Shown here piece by piece: positions 1-8,401 of a stretch of 41,385 bases of DNA. Below the pieces are notes generated by a model. The model was not told the origin of the DNA. It did not search any database and was given only the letters and a program-made list of their open reading frames with translations. The position numbers were made by a program, and so were the translations under genes. The DNA lies in the NCBI GenBank assembly GCA_019752015.1, contig JAIEMQ010000034.1, positions 1-41,385 of the forward strand, read 5' to 3'. Positions within the stretch are counted from its first letter, which is position 1; each line of letters starts with the position of its first letter. The DNA comes from Cyanobacteriota bacterium. Its GTDB lineage: Bacteria > Acidobacteriota > Vicinamibacteria > Vicinamibacterales > UBA2999.

Positions 1-70
1 CTCTGCTATGAGGTACGGACATTTCGAGCTTTTCGTTTACACGCCGAGCCGCAAACGCGCTTGTACTGGG
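1..70. repeat. Left copy of 70-bp contig-terminal inverted repeat
   Basis: Bases 1-70 are the exact reverse complement of 41309-41378. Read outward from the contig interior, both copies begin CCCAGTACAAGCG and run to CATAGCAGAG. Both junctions carry a CTAG tetranucleotide one base inside the repeat (CTAGT here, CTAGG on the right). The repeat ends the open frame of the DUF4198 remnant, supplying its last ten codons and TAA. It is probably the end of a multicopy mobile element at which assembly stopped. The element family was not recognised. Confidence 0.9.
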
Positions 71-261
71 ACTAGTGCGGGATCGCCGCTGACCGCCTCG
101 CTCGCCGGGAACGCACTACTGGTCTGGCCGCGCACGGCCATGTCATCGGTTGGCGTCAGTCGAAATGCATCGGGGACCAGCCAGAAGTCGTGCGCACCGG
201 CGCCAAATGGCACCGTCAACGTGTGAGCAGAATGGTCAGCGTCGGATACCGTCGATTCACG
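37..261 (-). pseudogene. Truncated, frameshifted DUF4198 (NikM-like) secreted protein
   Basis: The minus-strand frame reads TVPFGAGAHDFWLVPDAFRL followed by a VRGQTSSAFPASEAV segment. This is how mature DUF4198 proteins, a family linked to periplasmic metal or nutrient uptake, begin just after signal-peptide cleavage. No proper signal peptide lies in the same frame. The other minus frame has GTG then NRRYPTLTILLT and a stop near 220, which would restore a leader if joined, so one frameshift is inferred. The remaining domain is missing because the terminal repeat begins about 18 residues after the VRGQTSS motif. I read it as a dead 5' fragment cut by the repeated element. Family assignment is from memory of the motif and is moderately sure. 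Confidence 0.5.
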
Positions 262-361
262 CGAGCACGGGGGCACGGAGACACGCTTTCTAAATACCCT
301 TGCTGCTAAGCGGCACTGGCGTGTACCAAAGATTTCTCCCAGTCTCCGTGCCTGTGGCCCG
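261..361. repeat. Imperfect inverted repeat in non-coding leader
   Basis: GGGGGCACGGAGACACG (about 267-283) faces GTCTCCGTGCCTGTGGC (about 340-357), giving complementary arms around GGCACGGAGAC. Together with the DUF4198 remnant this fills the first 386 bases. I see no intact gene or clear promoter there. Similar CACGGAG-rich intergenic repeats are common in large environmental genomes, so a specific role is not claimed. Confidence 0.4.
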
Positions 362-386
362 TACGTGATCGACGTAAGATGGCTGG

Positions 387-1178
387 ATGGCGCTCCCCGG
401 AGACGCGCACATCGGTCAGGTGAGCCTGACCATCAGCGATCTCGATCGATCGCTGTCGTTCTATCGCGACGTCCTCGGTTTCGTGGAAGCGAAACGCGTC
501 GGACGCTCATCGTTCCTCGCGCCTGACGATGGACGCGTGTTGATCGAGTTGCACGAGCGGACCGATGCGATCGCGAAGCCGCGTCGCAGCTCCGGCCTCT
601 TTCACTTCGCGATCCTGGTGCCGTCCCGCGCCGCGCTCGGCCGCTCGCTGCGGCGGCTGGCGGAGACGCGCTGGCCCATCAGCGGCGCCGCCGATCACAT
701 GGTCAGCGAAGCGTTGTATGTCGCCGATCCCGACGGTCTCGGCATCGAAATCTATCGCGATCAGCCGCGGGCGTCATGGCGCGTCTCGAACGGCGAGTTG
801 GCGATGGGCACCGACCCGCTCGATCTGCAGGCCGTTCACGATGAGCCCGGCGCGGAGACGCCGTGGCGAGGGCTCGAGTCCGGGACCATCATGGGCCACG
901 TGCATCTGCACGCCCCTCATCTCGATGCCGCGGAGGCGTTTTATTGCGGGAGAATCGGCTTCGAGCCGGTGGTCCGCCGCTACCCCGGAGCGCTGTTTGT
1001 GTCGGCGGGCGGGTATCACCATCACCTGGGTCTCAATACGTGGGCCGGCGTCGGCGCGCCCCCGCCGCCTGAGAACGCCGTCGGCCTCAGATCGTTCACG
1101 ATTGAATCACGCGGCGTTCAGACAGAAAATGTTCGCGACGAGTCGACCGGCGTCGACGTCTTGCTGATCCAGAAGTGA
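387..1178 (+). CDS. Two-domain VOC protein, CatE-type extradiol dioxygenase-like
   Basis: 263 residues with two tandem vicinal-oxygen-chelate modules, about residues 8-125 and 168-262. The first opens IGQVSLTISDLDRSLSFYRD and the second GHVHLHAPHLDAAEAFY. The second module keeps candidate metal ligands: His in GHVHL, His in GGYHHHLGLNTW and Glu in SFTIES near the C-terminus. This is the layout of CatE/YfiE-like catechol 2,3-dioxygenases, which bind Fe(II) or Mn(II) and cleave catechol rings. The VOC fold also serves glyoxalases and fosfomycin resistance, so the substrate is unknown. ATG at 387 is the first start in frame; no strong ribosome site is visible. The stop overlaps the next start (GTGA at 1175), so the pair is probably co-translated. 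An aerobic ring-cleavage role beside the anaerobic-type aromatic genes downstream is possible but unproven. Confidence 0.8.
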   Translation: MALPGDAHIGQVSLTISDLDRSLSFYRDVLGFVEAKRVGRSSFLAPDDGRVLIELHERTDAIAKPRRSSGLFHFAILVPSRAALGRSLRRLAETRWPISGAADHMVSEALYVADPDGLGIEIYRDQPRASWRVSNGELAMGTDPLDLQAVHDEPGAETPWRGLESGTIMGHVHLHAPHLDAAEAFYCGRIGFEPVVRRYPGALFVSAGGYHHHLGLNTWAGVGAPPPPENAVGLRSFTIESRGVQTENVRDESTGVDVLLIQK

Positions 1179-1762
1179 TTCGATTCATCATCGTTGCCGC
1201 GTTCGTTCTGCAGCAGCCCGTTAAACCTGTCGCCGACAGCGACGTGCAACGTGTGGCGATGGCTGGATGGCTGGCCGCGCGGTCGCTGGCGCCGAAGGGC
1301 GGGGCGCTCGAGTTATTGGCGCCCGTCAACGCGCGGCTGAAAGAGCTCGACGAGATGCCCAATCAGTCGGCGCGCTACGCCGAGACGGCGATCCGCGCGG
1401 CGGTATCGGCCGCGCAGGAAGAGCGCGATGAGTTGGGCCTGCTGCTCGCGCATGCGCGGAGCCTGTCGGATCAAATGGGGCTGGGCGCGGGCACGCCGCC
1501 CGAATATCCGCTGCCGATCGACGAGCTCGAAGGCGAGCTGTGGCTCGAGGTCGATCGGTTTACCGAAGCGCGCGATGCCTACGAGCGGGCGGCAAAAACG
1601 CGAGGCACGCCCAACTCATGGATCGGCCTGGCGCGAGCGAGCGACAGGCTCGGCGACACGGTCACAGCCTGCCGCGCGTATGGAATGGCCGCTAGTACGC
1701 AGAATCTGCCAACGTCGGTAGGACTTGAAATCTCGGTCTATCGACTGAAGTGCCAAATTTGA
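1175..1762 (+). CDS. Small exported helical protein, TPR-like, unknown function
   Basis: 195 residues from a GTG that overlaps the VOC stop codon, so expression is likely coupled. The N-terminus (MIRFIIVAAFVLQQPVKP) resembles a short signal peptide or anchor. The rest is helical. Residues about 120-170 (ELEGELWLEVDRFTEARDAY, then a second helix pair) resemble tetratricopeptide repeats; ARDAYERAAKTRG matches the usual TPR spacing. A periplasmic scaffold or chaperone-like role is the most that can be inferred. No catalytic motif is seen. It ends about 30 bp before the convergent formate dehydrogenase gene. Confidence 0.6.
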   Translation: MIRFIIVAAFVLQQPVKPVADSDVQRVAMAGWLAARSLAPKGGALELLAPVNARLKELDEMPNQSARYAETAIRAAVSAAQEERDELGLLLAHARSLSDQMGLGAGTPPEYPLPIDELEGELWLEVDRFTEARDAYERAAKTRGTPNSWIGLARASDRLGDTVTACRAYGMAASTQNLPTSVGLEISVYRLKCQI

Positions 1763-1775
1763 AGCGTTTTAGGCA

Positions 1776-1802
1776 GGTGCGATGTCAGTCTTCGTTACAA
1801 AT
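1776..1802. repeat. 27-bp dispersed repeat, copy 1 (copy 2 at 19793-19819)
   Basis: The 27 bases starting GGTGCGATGTCAG and ending TTCGTTACAAAT recur exactly at 19793-19819. Here the repeat overlaps the last codons and TAA stop of the minus-strand formate dehydrogenase gene. At copy 2 it sits about 25 bp beyond the stop of the minus-strand sulfurtransferase gene. Both copies have the same orientation relative to the gene end, so a 3'-end or mobile-repeat role is plausible. Confidence 0.85.
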
Positions 1803-4596
1803 GCTCCGCCAGGATCGCGCCGCCGCCGAAACTCATTCGACGCGGCTCGGGCCCGCCCTCGGTCACTCGCACCGCGCAGTACTTGAATTCCGGAATCTTG
1901 CCAAACGGATCCAGCACCGGATTCGTCAGCATGTTCGCCGCGGCTTCGTAGAAACAGAACGGCACGAACACCGTCTTGCGCGGCGTGCCATCGTCGGCGC
2001 GCGCATAGAGCGAGATCTTGCCGCGCCGCGATTCGATCGTCAGGATTCCGCCCGGCGTAATGTCCATCTCCTCGAGATCGAGCGGATGCATCGATGCCAC
2101 CGGCTCGGGCTCGATGTAATCGAGATTCGACGCGCGCCGCGTCATCGATCCGGTGTGCCAGTGCTCCAGCTGCCGGCCGGTGATCAGCACCATCGGATAG
2201 TCGGCGTCGGGCCGCTCAGCCGCGGTAATGAGATCGGCCGGGACGAACTTCGCCCGTCCTGACTGGGTGGGGAACGCGTCGCAGAAGACCACCGGATCGC
2301 CCGGATCGCCGACTTGAATGCACGGATACGTCACTGACGAATCGCGCTCGAGCCGCTCCCACGTGATGCCGGCGATCGAGTCCATGCACGTCCGCATTTC
2401 GTTGAAGACGTCTCGCGGATGCTCGTAGGACCAATCCACACCGACGCGGCGCGCCAGCTCGTTGAGAATCCAGAAGTCAGGCCGCGCGTCGCCGGGCGGA
2501 TCGATGGCTTTGCGTCCGAGCTGCACCATGCGATCGGTGTTGGTGACGGTGCCGGTTTTCTCGGGCCACGCGGTCGCGGGCAGCACCACATCCGCCAGAT
2601 ACGCGGTTTCCGTCAGGAAGATGTCCTGCACGACCAGGTGATCGAGCGCGGCCAGCGCTTCGCGCGCGTGATCGACGTCCGGATCCGACATCGCGGGGTT
2701 CTCACCCATGATGTACATCCCGCGGATCGCGTGCTTCTTCGCGGCGTTCATGATCTCGACGACGGTGAGGCCTGGATCCGGATCGAGCGTCGTGTGCCAG
2801 AGCTGTTCGAAGCGTTCGCGCGCTTCGGGTGTCGCCACGCGCTGATAGTCCGGATAGAACATCGGGATCAATCCGGAATCCGACGCGCCCTGTACGTTGT
2901 TCTGTCCGCGCAGCGGATGTAACCCCGATCCCGGCTTGCCGATCTGCCCGGTCGAAAGCGCCAGCGCGATCAGACACCGCGCGTTGTCGGTGCCGTGCAC
3001 GTGCTGCGAAATGCCCATGCCCCAGAAGATGATCGACGCCTTCGACGTCGCATACAGCCGCGCCACGTCGCGGATCGTCGCCGCATCGATGCCGCAGATC
3101 GGCGCCATCCGTTCGGGCGAGAACGCCGTCACGTTCTCGGCGAGCGCTTCATAGCCGGACGTGCGATCGCGGATGAAGGCCTCGTCGACGAGACCCTCCT
3201 CGACGATCACGTGCAGCATGGCGTTGAGGAGCGCGACATCGGTGTCGGCGTTGAACTGCAGGTAATACGTCGCGTGCCGGAACAAATCGCCTCGACGCGG
3301 ATCGGCGACGATCAGCTTCGCGCCTGACTTCGCGGCGTTCTTCAGCCACGTCGCCGCGACCGGATGATTCACCGTCGGATTGGCGCCGATCACGAAGATC
3401 ACTTCCGCGCGAGCGGCGTCCCGCACCTGGTTCGAGACGGCGCCGGAGTTGATCCCTTCCATCAGCGCGGCCACGCTCGACGCATGACAGAGGCGCGTGC
3501 AGTGATCGACGTTGTTGGATCCGAAGCCGGTGCGCACCAGTTTCTGGAAGAGATACGCCTCTTCGTTCGTGCCTTTCGCCGAGCCGAAACCGGCGAGCGA
3601 CCGCTTGCCGTACGTGTCGCGGCTGTCGCGCAGCCCTTTGGCGGCAAAGTCGAGGGCTTCTTCCCACGTCGCTTCGCGGAACACCTGCCGCCAGTTCTCC
3701 GGATCGACGACGAAGTCCTTGTGCTTGGGCACGCCGGGTTTCCGTATCAACGGCTGGGTGAGTCGATGCGGATGTTGCACGTAGTCGAAGCCGTAACGGC
3801 CCTTCACGCACAGCCGCGACGCATTCGCGGGGCCATCCTTGCCCTGCACGTAGAGAATCTTGTTGTCCTTGACCTGATACGTCAGCTGGCAGCCGACGCC
3901 GCAGTACGGGCACACCGAATCGACCTGCTTGTCGGGGACGACCAGCGCGGCTTCGCGAGCCGGCATGAGCGCACCGGTCGGGCAGGCCTGCACGCACTCG
4001 CCGCAGGCGACGCACGTGGATTCGCCCATTGGATCGTCGAAGTCGAAGACGATCTTCGATTCGTTGGCGCGAAACGCATAGCCGATCACGTCGTTGACCT
4101 GCTCCTCGCGGCAGGCGCGCACGCAGCGCTTGCACTGGATGCAGGCCTCCAGGTGCACGGCCATGGCCGGATGCGACAGGTCTTCCACGGGCTGATGGCG
4201 CGGCGCGAACCGCGGTTTGCCGACGCCGAGCTTCCTGGCCCAGAGATCGAGCTCGGAGTTGAGCGTATACGTGCGCTCGGGCACGTCCGACAGCAACAAC
4301 TCGATCGACATCTTCTGGCTGGTCAGCGCGCGCGCGTTGTTGGTCGTGATCTCCATGCCGTCCTTGGGGTAGCGGCAGCAGGACGGCGCCAGCACGCGCT
4401 CGCCCTTGATCTCGACCATGCAGGTCCGGCAATTGCCGTCGGGCCGCATGCCTTCCATGTAGCAGAGCCGCGGAATCTCGACGCCGTGCCTCTCGGCGGC
4501 CTCGAGGATCGTCTCGTCGGCCGGCGCGACCACGGTCTGGCCGTTGAGCGTGAACGACACCGGCCTGGCGACCACGGCGGTCAGCTTCTGGTGCAT
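1795..4596 (-). CDS. fdhA: NAD-linked formate dehydrogenase, alpha (catalytic) subunit
   Basis: 933 residues from ATG at 4596, which overlaps the upstream TAA (TAATG). The N-terminus is a plant-type 2Fe-2S domain with ligands Cys45, Cys56, Cys59 and Cys73. Next come a NuoG-like segment and two ferredoxin 4Fe-4S motifs (CIQCKRCVRAC and CVACGECVQACPTG). The molybdopterin oxidoreductase domain opens with its own cluster motif VCPYCGVGC. The active-site metal ligand is Cys in TRLCHASS, with the expected neighbouring His, so this is a Cys and not a selenocysteine enzyme. This order is that of soluble FdsA/FdhA enzymes that oxidise formate to CO2 with Mo- or W-bis-MGD and pass electrons to a NuoEF-like diaphorase, encoded just upstream. 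It could work as a CO2 reductase or serve another substrate. fdhD is not in the window. The 27-bp repeat supplies the stop codon. Confidence 0.9.
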   Translation of the reverse strand: MHQKLTAVVARPVSFTLNGQTVVAPADETILEAAERHGVEIPRLCYMEGMRPDGNCRTCMVEIKGERVLAPSCCRYPKDGMEITTNNARALTSQKMSIELLLSDVPERTYTLNSELDLWARKLGVGKPRFAPRHQPVEDLSHPAMAVHLEACIQCKRCVRACREEQVNDVIGYAFRANESKIVFDFDDPMGESTCVACGECVQACPTGALMPAREAALVVPDKQVDSVCPYCGVGCQLTYQVKDNKILYVQGKDGPANASRLCVKGRYGFDYVQHPHRLTQPLIRKPGVPKHKDFVVDPENWRQVFREATWEEALDFAAKGLRDSRDTYGKRSLAGFGSAKGTNEEAYLFQKLVRTGFGSNNVDHCTRLCHASSVAALMEGINSGAVSNQVRDAARAEVIFVIGANPTVNHPVAATWLKNAAKSGAKLIVADPRRGDLFRHATYYLQFNADTDVALLNAMLHVIVEEGLVDEAFIRDRTSGYEALAENVTAFSPERMAPICGIDAATIRDVARLYATSKASIIFWGMGISQHVHGTDNARCLIALALSTGQIGKPGSGLHPLRGQNNVQGASDSGLIPMFYPDYQRVATPEARERFEQLWHTTLDPDPGLTVVEIMNAAKKHAIRGMYIMGENPAMSDPDVDHAREALAALDHLVVQDIFLTETAYLADVVLPATAWPEKTGTVTNTDRMVQLGRKAIDPPGDARPDFWILNELARRVGVDWSYEHPRDVFNEMRTCMDSIAGITWERLERDSSVTYPCIQVGDPGDPVVFCDAFPTQSGRAKFVPADLITAAERPDADYPMVLITGRQLEHWHTGSMTRRASNLDYIEPEPVASMHPLDLEEMDITPGGILTIESRRGKISLYARADDGTPRKTVFVPFCFYEAAANMLTNPVLDPFGKIPEFKYCAVRVTEGGPEPRRMSFGGGAILAEHL

Positions 4597-6314
4597 TAGT
4601 CGACTTCCTTCGGGAAGTATTTCATCACGGTCAGCATCGGATTCGGCGCCGCCTGGCCCAGGCCGCAGATCGACGCGTCCATCATCGCCTGCGACAGTTC
4701 CTTCAGGAGGGGAGCGTCCCAGCGCTTCGTCTTCATCAACTCGAGCGCCTTGACGGTCCCCACCCGGCAGGGCGTGCACTGCCCGCATGATTCATCGGCG
4801 AAGAACTTCATCACGTTCCGCGCCGCCGCGGCGGCGGTGTCGTGATTCGACAACACGATGATCGCCGCGGAGCCGATGAAGCAGCCGTATTCATTCAACG
4901 TGTCGAAGTCGAGCGGGACGCCGGCTTTCGACGCCGGCAGGATGCCACCTGATGCGCCGCCCGGCAGGTAGCCGTAGAGCTCGTGCCCGTCGGGCATGCC
5001 GCCGCAATATTCGTCGATGAGCTCACGCAGCGTGATACCGGCGGGGGCGAGGTGCACACCGGGCTTGTTGACGCGGCCGCTGACCGAAAAGGATCGCAGT
5101 CCCTTTCGGCCGTGACGGCCATGCCCCGCAAACCAGTCGGGTCCTTTTTCGAGAATCTCGCGCACCCAGTGCAGCGTCTCCATGTTGTGCTCGAGCGTCG
5201 GACGGCCGAACAACCCGACCTGCGCCACGTATGGCGGCCGCAGTCGCGGTTCGCCGCGCTTGCCTTCGATCGATTCGATCATCGCGGACTCTTCACCGCA
5301 GATGTATGCGCCGGCGCCGCGCCGCAAATGGATCGCCGGCAAGGCGTAGGGCGGATCTTTCTGCAGAGCCGCGATCTCGCGCTCGAGGATCTCCCGGCAG
5401 CCGTGATACTCGTCGCGCAGGTAGATATAGATGGCGTCGAGGCCGACCGCCCACGCCGCGATCAGGGCGCCTTCGAGAAAGCGGTGTGGATCGCGCTCGA
5501 GATAGTAGCGATCCTTGAACGTTCCCGGCTCGCCTTCGTCGATGTTGATCGCGAGCAGCCGTGGCGCAGGCTCGGCCGCTACCAGTTTCCATTTGCGCCC
5601 GGTGGGAAAGCCGGCGCCGCCCAGGCCGCGCAGGCCCGAGTGTTCCATCACCGCGATCACGTCCGCGGCCGATTTCTGTCCGGCGACGCACGCGGCGGGC
5701 AGCGCGTAGCCGCCGGATCCTCGATACGCGGTGTAATCAATGTGGCCCGGAGTAACGGTGCCGCTGACCGGATGCTTGACGTCCACCGCATCAACGGCTG
5801 CCGACACTGAAGCGGGCGTCGCGTGCGGTATCGGATGCTGGCCGACAACGGCAACCGGCGCGGTGTCACAGCGTCCGACACACGGAGCGTGTTTCACGCG
5901 AACGCGGCCGCCGAGAGTGCTCTGCAGCGTCGCCAGCAGTTCGTGCGCGCCGGCGAGCTCGCACGAGAGCGAATCGCAGACGCGGACCGTGATCGCCGGC
6001 GGCAGCGGATCGCCTTCTTTGATCACGTCGAAGTGGTGATAGAACGTCGCCACTTCGTAGACTTCCGCCATCGCCATCTTCAGCTCAGCCGCGAGCGCGA
6101 CGAGATGGCGCGCCTGCAGACAGCCGTAGCGATCCTGGATCTTGTGCAGGAACTCGATCAGAAGATCACTGCGGCGTGGCGCATCGCCGAGCAGGGCGCG
6201 CACTTCATCGTGCGCCAACGGGTCAGCGCGCCGCCCCTTCGGCGTGGAGCGCACGCGGCCACGCTTGGGCCGAAGGGGCACACCTGAGGTCGTCATCAAG
6301 GGCCATGCTACCAT
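4596..6314 (-). CDS. fdhB: Fused NuoE-NuoF diaphorase subunit of formate dehydrogenase
   Basis: 572 residues that join the 24-kDa and 51-kDa complex I modules. Residues about 30-170 are NuoE-like, with thioredoxin-fold 2Fe-2S cysteines in CDSLSC and CVGRCD. Residues about 210-572 are NuoF-like: GLGGAGFPTGRKWKL binds NADH/FMN, CGEESAMIESIEGKRGEPR is the FMN-site signature, and ESCGQCTPCRVGT plus a later Cys hold the N3-type 4Fe-4S cluster. It should accept electrons from the alpha subunit and reduce NAD+, or run in reverse. The stop overlaps the fdhA start, giving a two-gene operon. ATG at 6314 is the longest start; ATG at 6296 (MTTSG) is equally plausible, as neither has a clear Shine-Dalgarno. 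Such diaphorases also occur in electron-bifurcating complexes, which the sequence alone cannot separate. Confidence 0.88.
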   Translation of the reverse strand: MVAWPLMTTSGVPLRPKRGRVRSTPKGRRADPLAHDEVRALLGDAPRRSDLLIEFLHKIQDRYGCLQARHLVALAAELKMAMAEVYEVATFYHHFDVIKEGDPLPPAITVRVCDSLSCELAGAHELLATLQSTLGGRVRVKHAPCVGRCDTAPVAVVGQHPIPHATPASVSAAVDAVDVKHPVSGTVTPGHIDYTAYRGSGGYALPAACVAGQKSAADVIAVMEHSGLRGLGGAGFPTGRKWKLVAAEPAPRLLAINIDEGEPGTFKDRYYLERDPHRFLEGALIAAWAVGLDAIYIYLRDEYHGCREILEREIAALQKDPPYALPAIHLRRGAGAYICGEESAMIESIEGKRGEPRLRPPYVAQVGLFGRPTLEHNMETLHWVREILEKGPDWFAGHGRHGRKGLRSFSVSGRVNKPGVHLAPAGITLRELIDEYCGGMPDGHELYGYLPGGASGGILPASKAGVPLDFDTLNEYGCFIGSAAIIVLSNHDTAAAAARNVMKFFADESCGQCTPCRVGTVKALELMKTKRWDAPLLKELSQAMMDASICGLGQAAPNPMLTVMKYFPKEVD

Positions 6315-6334
6315 CCAAAAGAGTCATCTTTCTT

Positions 6335-6589
6335 ATGCATGTCGAGTTCCTCGGCGTTTCGCGCGAGCGCGCCGGCGTCGCTGAATTGCACGTCGAGGCG
6401 GACACGCTTGGACGACTGGTGGCCGCACTGGCCGCGCAGACGCCGGGGCTGGCTGAGCTCATCGTCGTCGATCGTCTGCATCCGTCACTCGCCGCCAATC
6501 TCAACGGCGATCGCTTCATCAGCGATCCGGCGACGCCGCTGGGTGACGATGATCGAGTGCTGATCCTGTCAGCCGACGTCGGAGGGTAA
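6335..6589 (+). CDS. moaD: MoaD-family sulfur carrier for molybdopterin/tungstopterin
   Basis: 84-residue ubiquitin-like protein ending in the diagnostic Gly-Gly (LSADVGG). The N-terminus MHVEFLGVSRERAG is the first beta strand of MoaD/ThiS proteins. MoaD, thiocarboxylated at its C-terminus, supplies the dithiolene sulfurs of molybdopterin. An upstream ATG at 6305 would add ten residues and overlap the divergent gene; 6335 fits the family better. The sequence encoding Gly-Gly also provides the GGAGGG ribosome site for the next gene, which starts one base after the stop. moaD linked to an aldehyde ferredoxin oxidoreductase is a common arrangement for tungsten enzymes. Confidence 0.85.
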   Translation: MHVEFLGVSRERAGVAELHVEADTLGRLVAALAAQTPGLAELIVVDRLHPSLAANLNGDRFISDPATPLGDDDRVLILSADVGG

Positions 6590-6590
6590 C

Positions 6591-8363
6591 GTGCCGTTCG
6601 GATACCACGGCCGCTACCTTCGCATCGACGTCTCGCGCCCCTCGACTTCGCTCGCGGCTGCCCTGAGCAAGGTCGAAGGGCGCGGCAGTGTCGAACGCGT
6701 GCCGCTGGAAGAGACGGTTCTCCGGCAGTTCATCGGCGGCAGCGGCCTCGGCGTCCGGCTGTTGCTGGACGAAGGCACTGCCTCTCTCGATCCGCTCGAT
6801 CCGCGCGCGCCGCTCATCTTCGCGTTCAGTCCTCTCGTCGGCAGTCCGCTGACCACCTCGGCGAAGTTTGCCGTGGTCAGCAAGAGCCCGCTGACCGATC
6901 GCATCAACGACTCGCTGGCCAGCAGCGGCTTCGCGATCGCCGGCAAGAGCTGCGGCTGCGACGCGTTTGTCATCGTCGGACGCGCGCCCGAGCTGTCGGT
7001 GCTGATCATCGAAGACGGAGACGTGCGCGTGGAGCCCGCGGCCGAATGTGCGGGGATGACGTGCGAGGAGACCGGCGCGCATTATCGATCGCGCCTCGGC
7101 GTCGATTTTCGAATTGCCACGATCGGCCCTGCTGGAGAAAACGGCGTTCGCTACGCGACCATCTCGCATGACGGCCGCCATGCCGGCCGCGGCGGCAGCG
7201 GCGCCGTCATGGGCGCGAAGAACATCAAGGCGATCGCCGTCAGGGGCACGCAGCGTCCTGAGTGGGCGGATCGACGGGAGGTGATTGCGATCAGCAAGGA
7301 CCTGTCGCATCGATCGTTCGGACCGGCCACGGCCAAGTATCGCGAGCTTGGTACCGCGACCAACTTGCTGACGTTCAACCGCTTTGGCGCGTTGCCCACC
7401 CGAAATTTTCAAAGCGGCGAGTTCGATCAAGCCGGCAATCTTTCCGTCGAACAGTTGACGGCGACGCGCTCGAAGACACGCGGGAGTTGCGCCACGTGCA
7501 CCATCGGCTGCGAGCATATCTACAGCGTGGGTGACGGCAGTGTCCGCCTTGAGTATGAAAGCCTGTTCGCGCTGGGCTCGCTGTGCGGCGTTGGCGACGC
7601 CGACGTCGTGTTGCGGGCGGTGCAGCGATGCGACGAGCTCGGCCTCGACACGATCAGCACCGGCGGGACGATTGCCTTTGCGATGGAGTGCGTCGAGCGA
7701 GGATGGCTCGAGGCGCCGTGGCTGACGTTTGGGAGCGGCGATGCGCTGCTGCGCGCCATCGACTTGATCGGATGGCGCGAAGGGCTTGGCGATCTGCTGG
7801 CGGAGGGCAGCCGCCGGTCCGCTGTCGCGATCGGGCACAACAGCATTGCGATCGCGCCACAGGTCAAAGGCCTTGAGATTCCCGGTTACGAGCCGAGAGC
7901 GCTGCAAACCATGGCGCTCGGGTTTGCGGTCGGTGCGCGCGGCGCCGACCACAACCGCAGCGGCGCTTACGAAGTCGACTTTTCGGACAAGGTCGATCGC
8001 CGGAATGTGACGCTCGAGGCGGTTCGTCATGCGATCGACACCGAAGATCGCGCGGCGTTGATGGATTCGCTGATCCTCTGCAAGTTCCTGCGCGGCGTCC
8101 TCGAGGATTTTCATGGTGAAACCGCCGCCATGCTGCGCAGCGTCACGGGATGGGATGTGACCGCCGCCGAACTTCGCGACACCGCTGCCCGCATTGTCGC
8201 CGCCAAGCAGGAGTTCAACCGCCTCGCCGGCTGGACACCCGCGGAAGACACGCTGCCGGAACGCTTCCTCGACACGCCGCTGCCCAATGACCGGTCGGCC
8301 AGCCTCAGCCGCGCGCGGCTGGACGCCCTGGTCGCCGAATACCACCGTCAACGCGGCTGGTAA
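6591..8363 (+). CDS. aor: Aldehyde:ferredoxin oxidoreductase, tungsten type
   Basis: 590 residues from GTG at 6591, preceded by GGAGGG at a 4-base spacing. AOR hallmarks are present: FIGGSGLGVRLL near the N-terminus, the cluster motif CATCTIGC (Cys300, Cys303, Cys307) with a fourth Cys in LILCKF, CDELGLDTISTGGTIAFAME, and GARGADHNRSG near the pterin. The enzyme oxidises aldehydes to acids, or runs in reverse, using W-bis-pterin and ferredoxin. Aliphatic and aromatic substrates occur in the family. Residues about 16-32 (RPSTSLAAALSKVEGR) are not part of the family fold; they are encoded by a palindromic repeat inserted in frame between the first strand and the VERVPLEE segment. moaD lies upstream, and tetR and hcrCAB follow in the same direction, suggesting one transcript. 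Confidence 0.9.
   Translation: MPFGYHGRYLRIDVSRPSTSLAAALSKVEGRGSVERVPLEETVLRQFIGGSGLGVRLLLDEGTASLDPLDPRAPLIFAFSPLVGSPLTTSAKFAVVSKSPLTDRINDSLASSGFAIAGKSCGCDAFVIVGRAPELSVLIIEDGDVRVEPAAECAGMTCEETGAHYRSRLGVDFRIATIGPAGENGVRYATISHDGRHAGRGGSGAVMGAKNIKAIAVRGTQRPEWADRREVIAISKDLSHRSFGPATAKYRELGTATNLLTFNRFGALPTRNFQSGEFDQAGNLSVEQLTATRSKTRGSCATCTIGCEHIYSVGDGSVRLEYESLFALGSLCGVGDADVVLRAVQRCDELGLDTISTGGTIAFAMECVERGWLEAPWLTFGSGDALLRAIDLIGWREGLGDLLAEGSRRSAVAIGHNSIAIAPQVKGLEIPGYEPRALQTMALGFAVGARGADHNRSGAYEVDFSDKVDRRNVTLEAVRHAIDTEDRAALMDSLILCKFLRGVLEDFHGETAAMLRSVTGWDVTAAELRDTAARIVAAKQEFNRLAGWTPAEDTLPERFLDTPLPNDRSASLSRARLDALVAEYHRQRGW
6636..6682. repeat. In-frame CCCTTCGAC-type palindrome inside aor
   Basis: The arms CGCCCCTCGAC (6636-6646) and GTCGAAGGGCG (6672-6682) pair with one mismatch around a loop containing GCCCTGAGC. 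The repeat is translated as an extra peptide in the AOR N-terminus. Related copies lie at 12001-12044 and 28134-28175. Confidence 0.8.
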
Positions 8364-8401
8364 GGCCTTGCCGCCTGGCGCGGCCGCGGTGATAATGAAC
8401 C

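Noticed and set aside
379-1272. 14-bp repeat GATGGCTGGATGGC at 379-392 and 1259-1272
   Set aside because: Short, low-complexity ATGGCTGG pattern; could be chance, and it has no shared context.
3149-4599. Long frames on both strands within the formate dehydrogenase gene
   Set aside because: Arg-rich or His/Val-rich shadows of a gene with full motif support.
6519-8351. 610-codon minus-strand frame opposite the AOR gene
   Set aside because: No motifs; a mirror of the AOR codon pattern, while the plus strand has all AOR cluster ligands.
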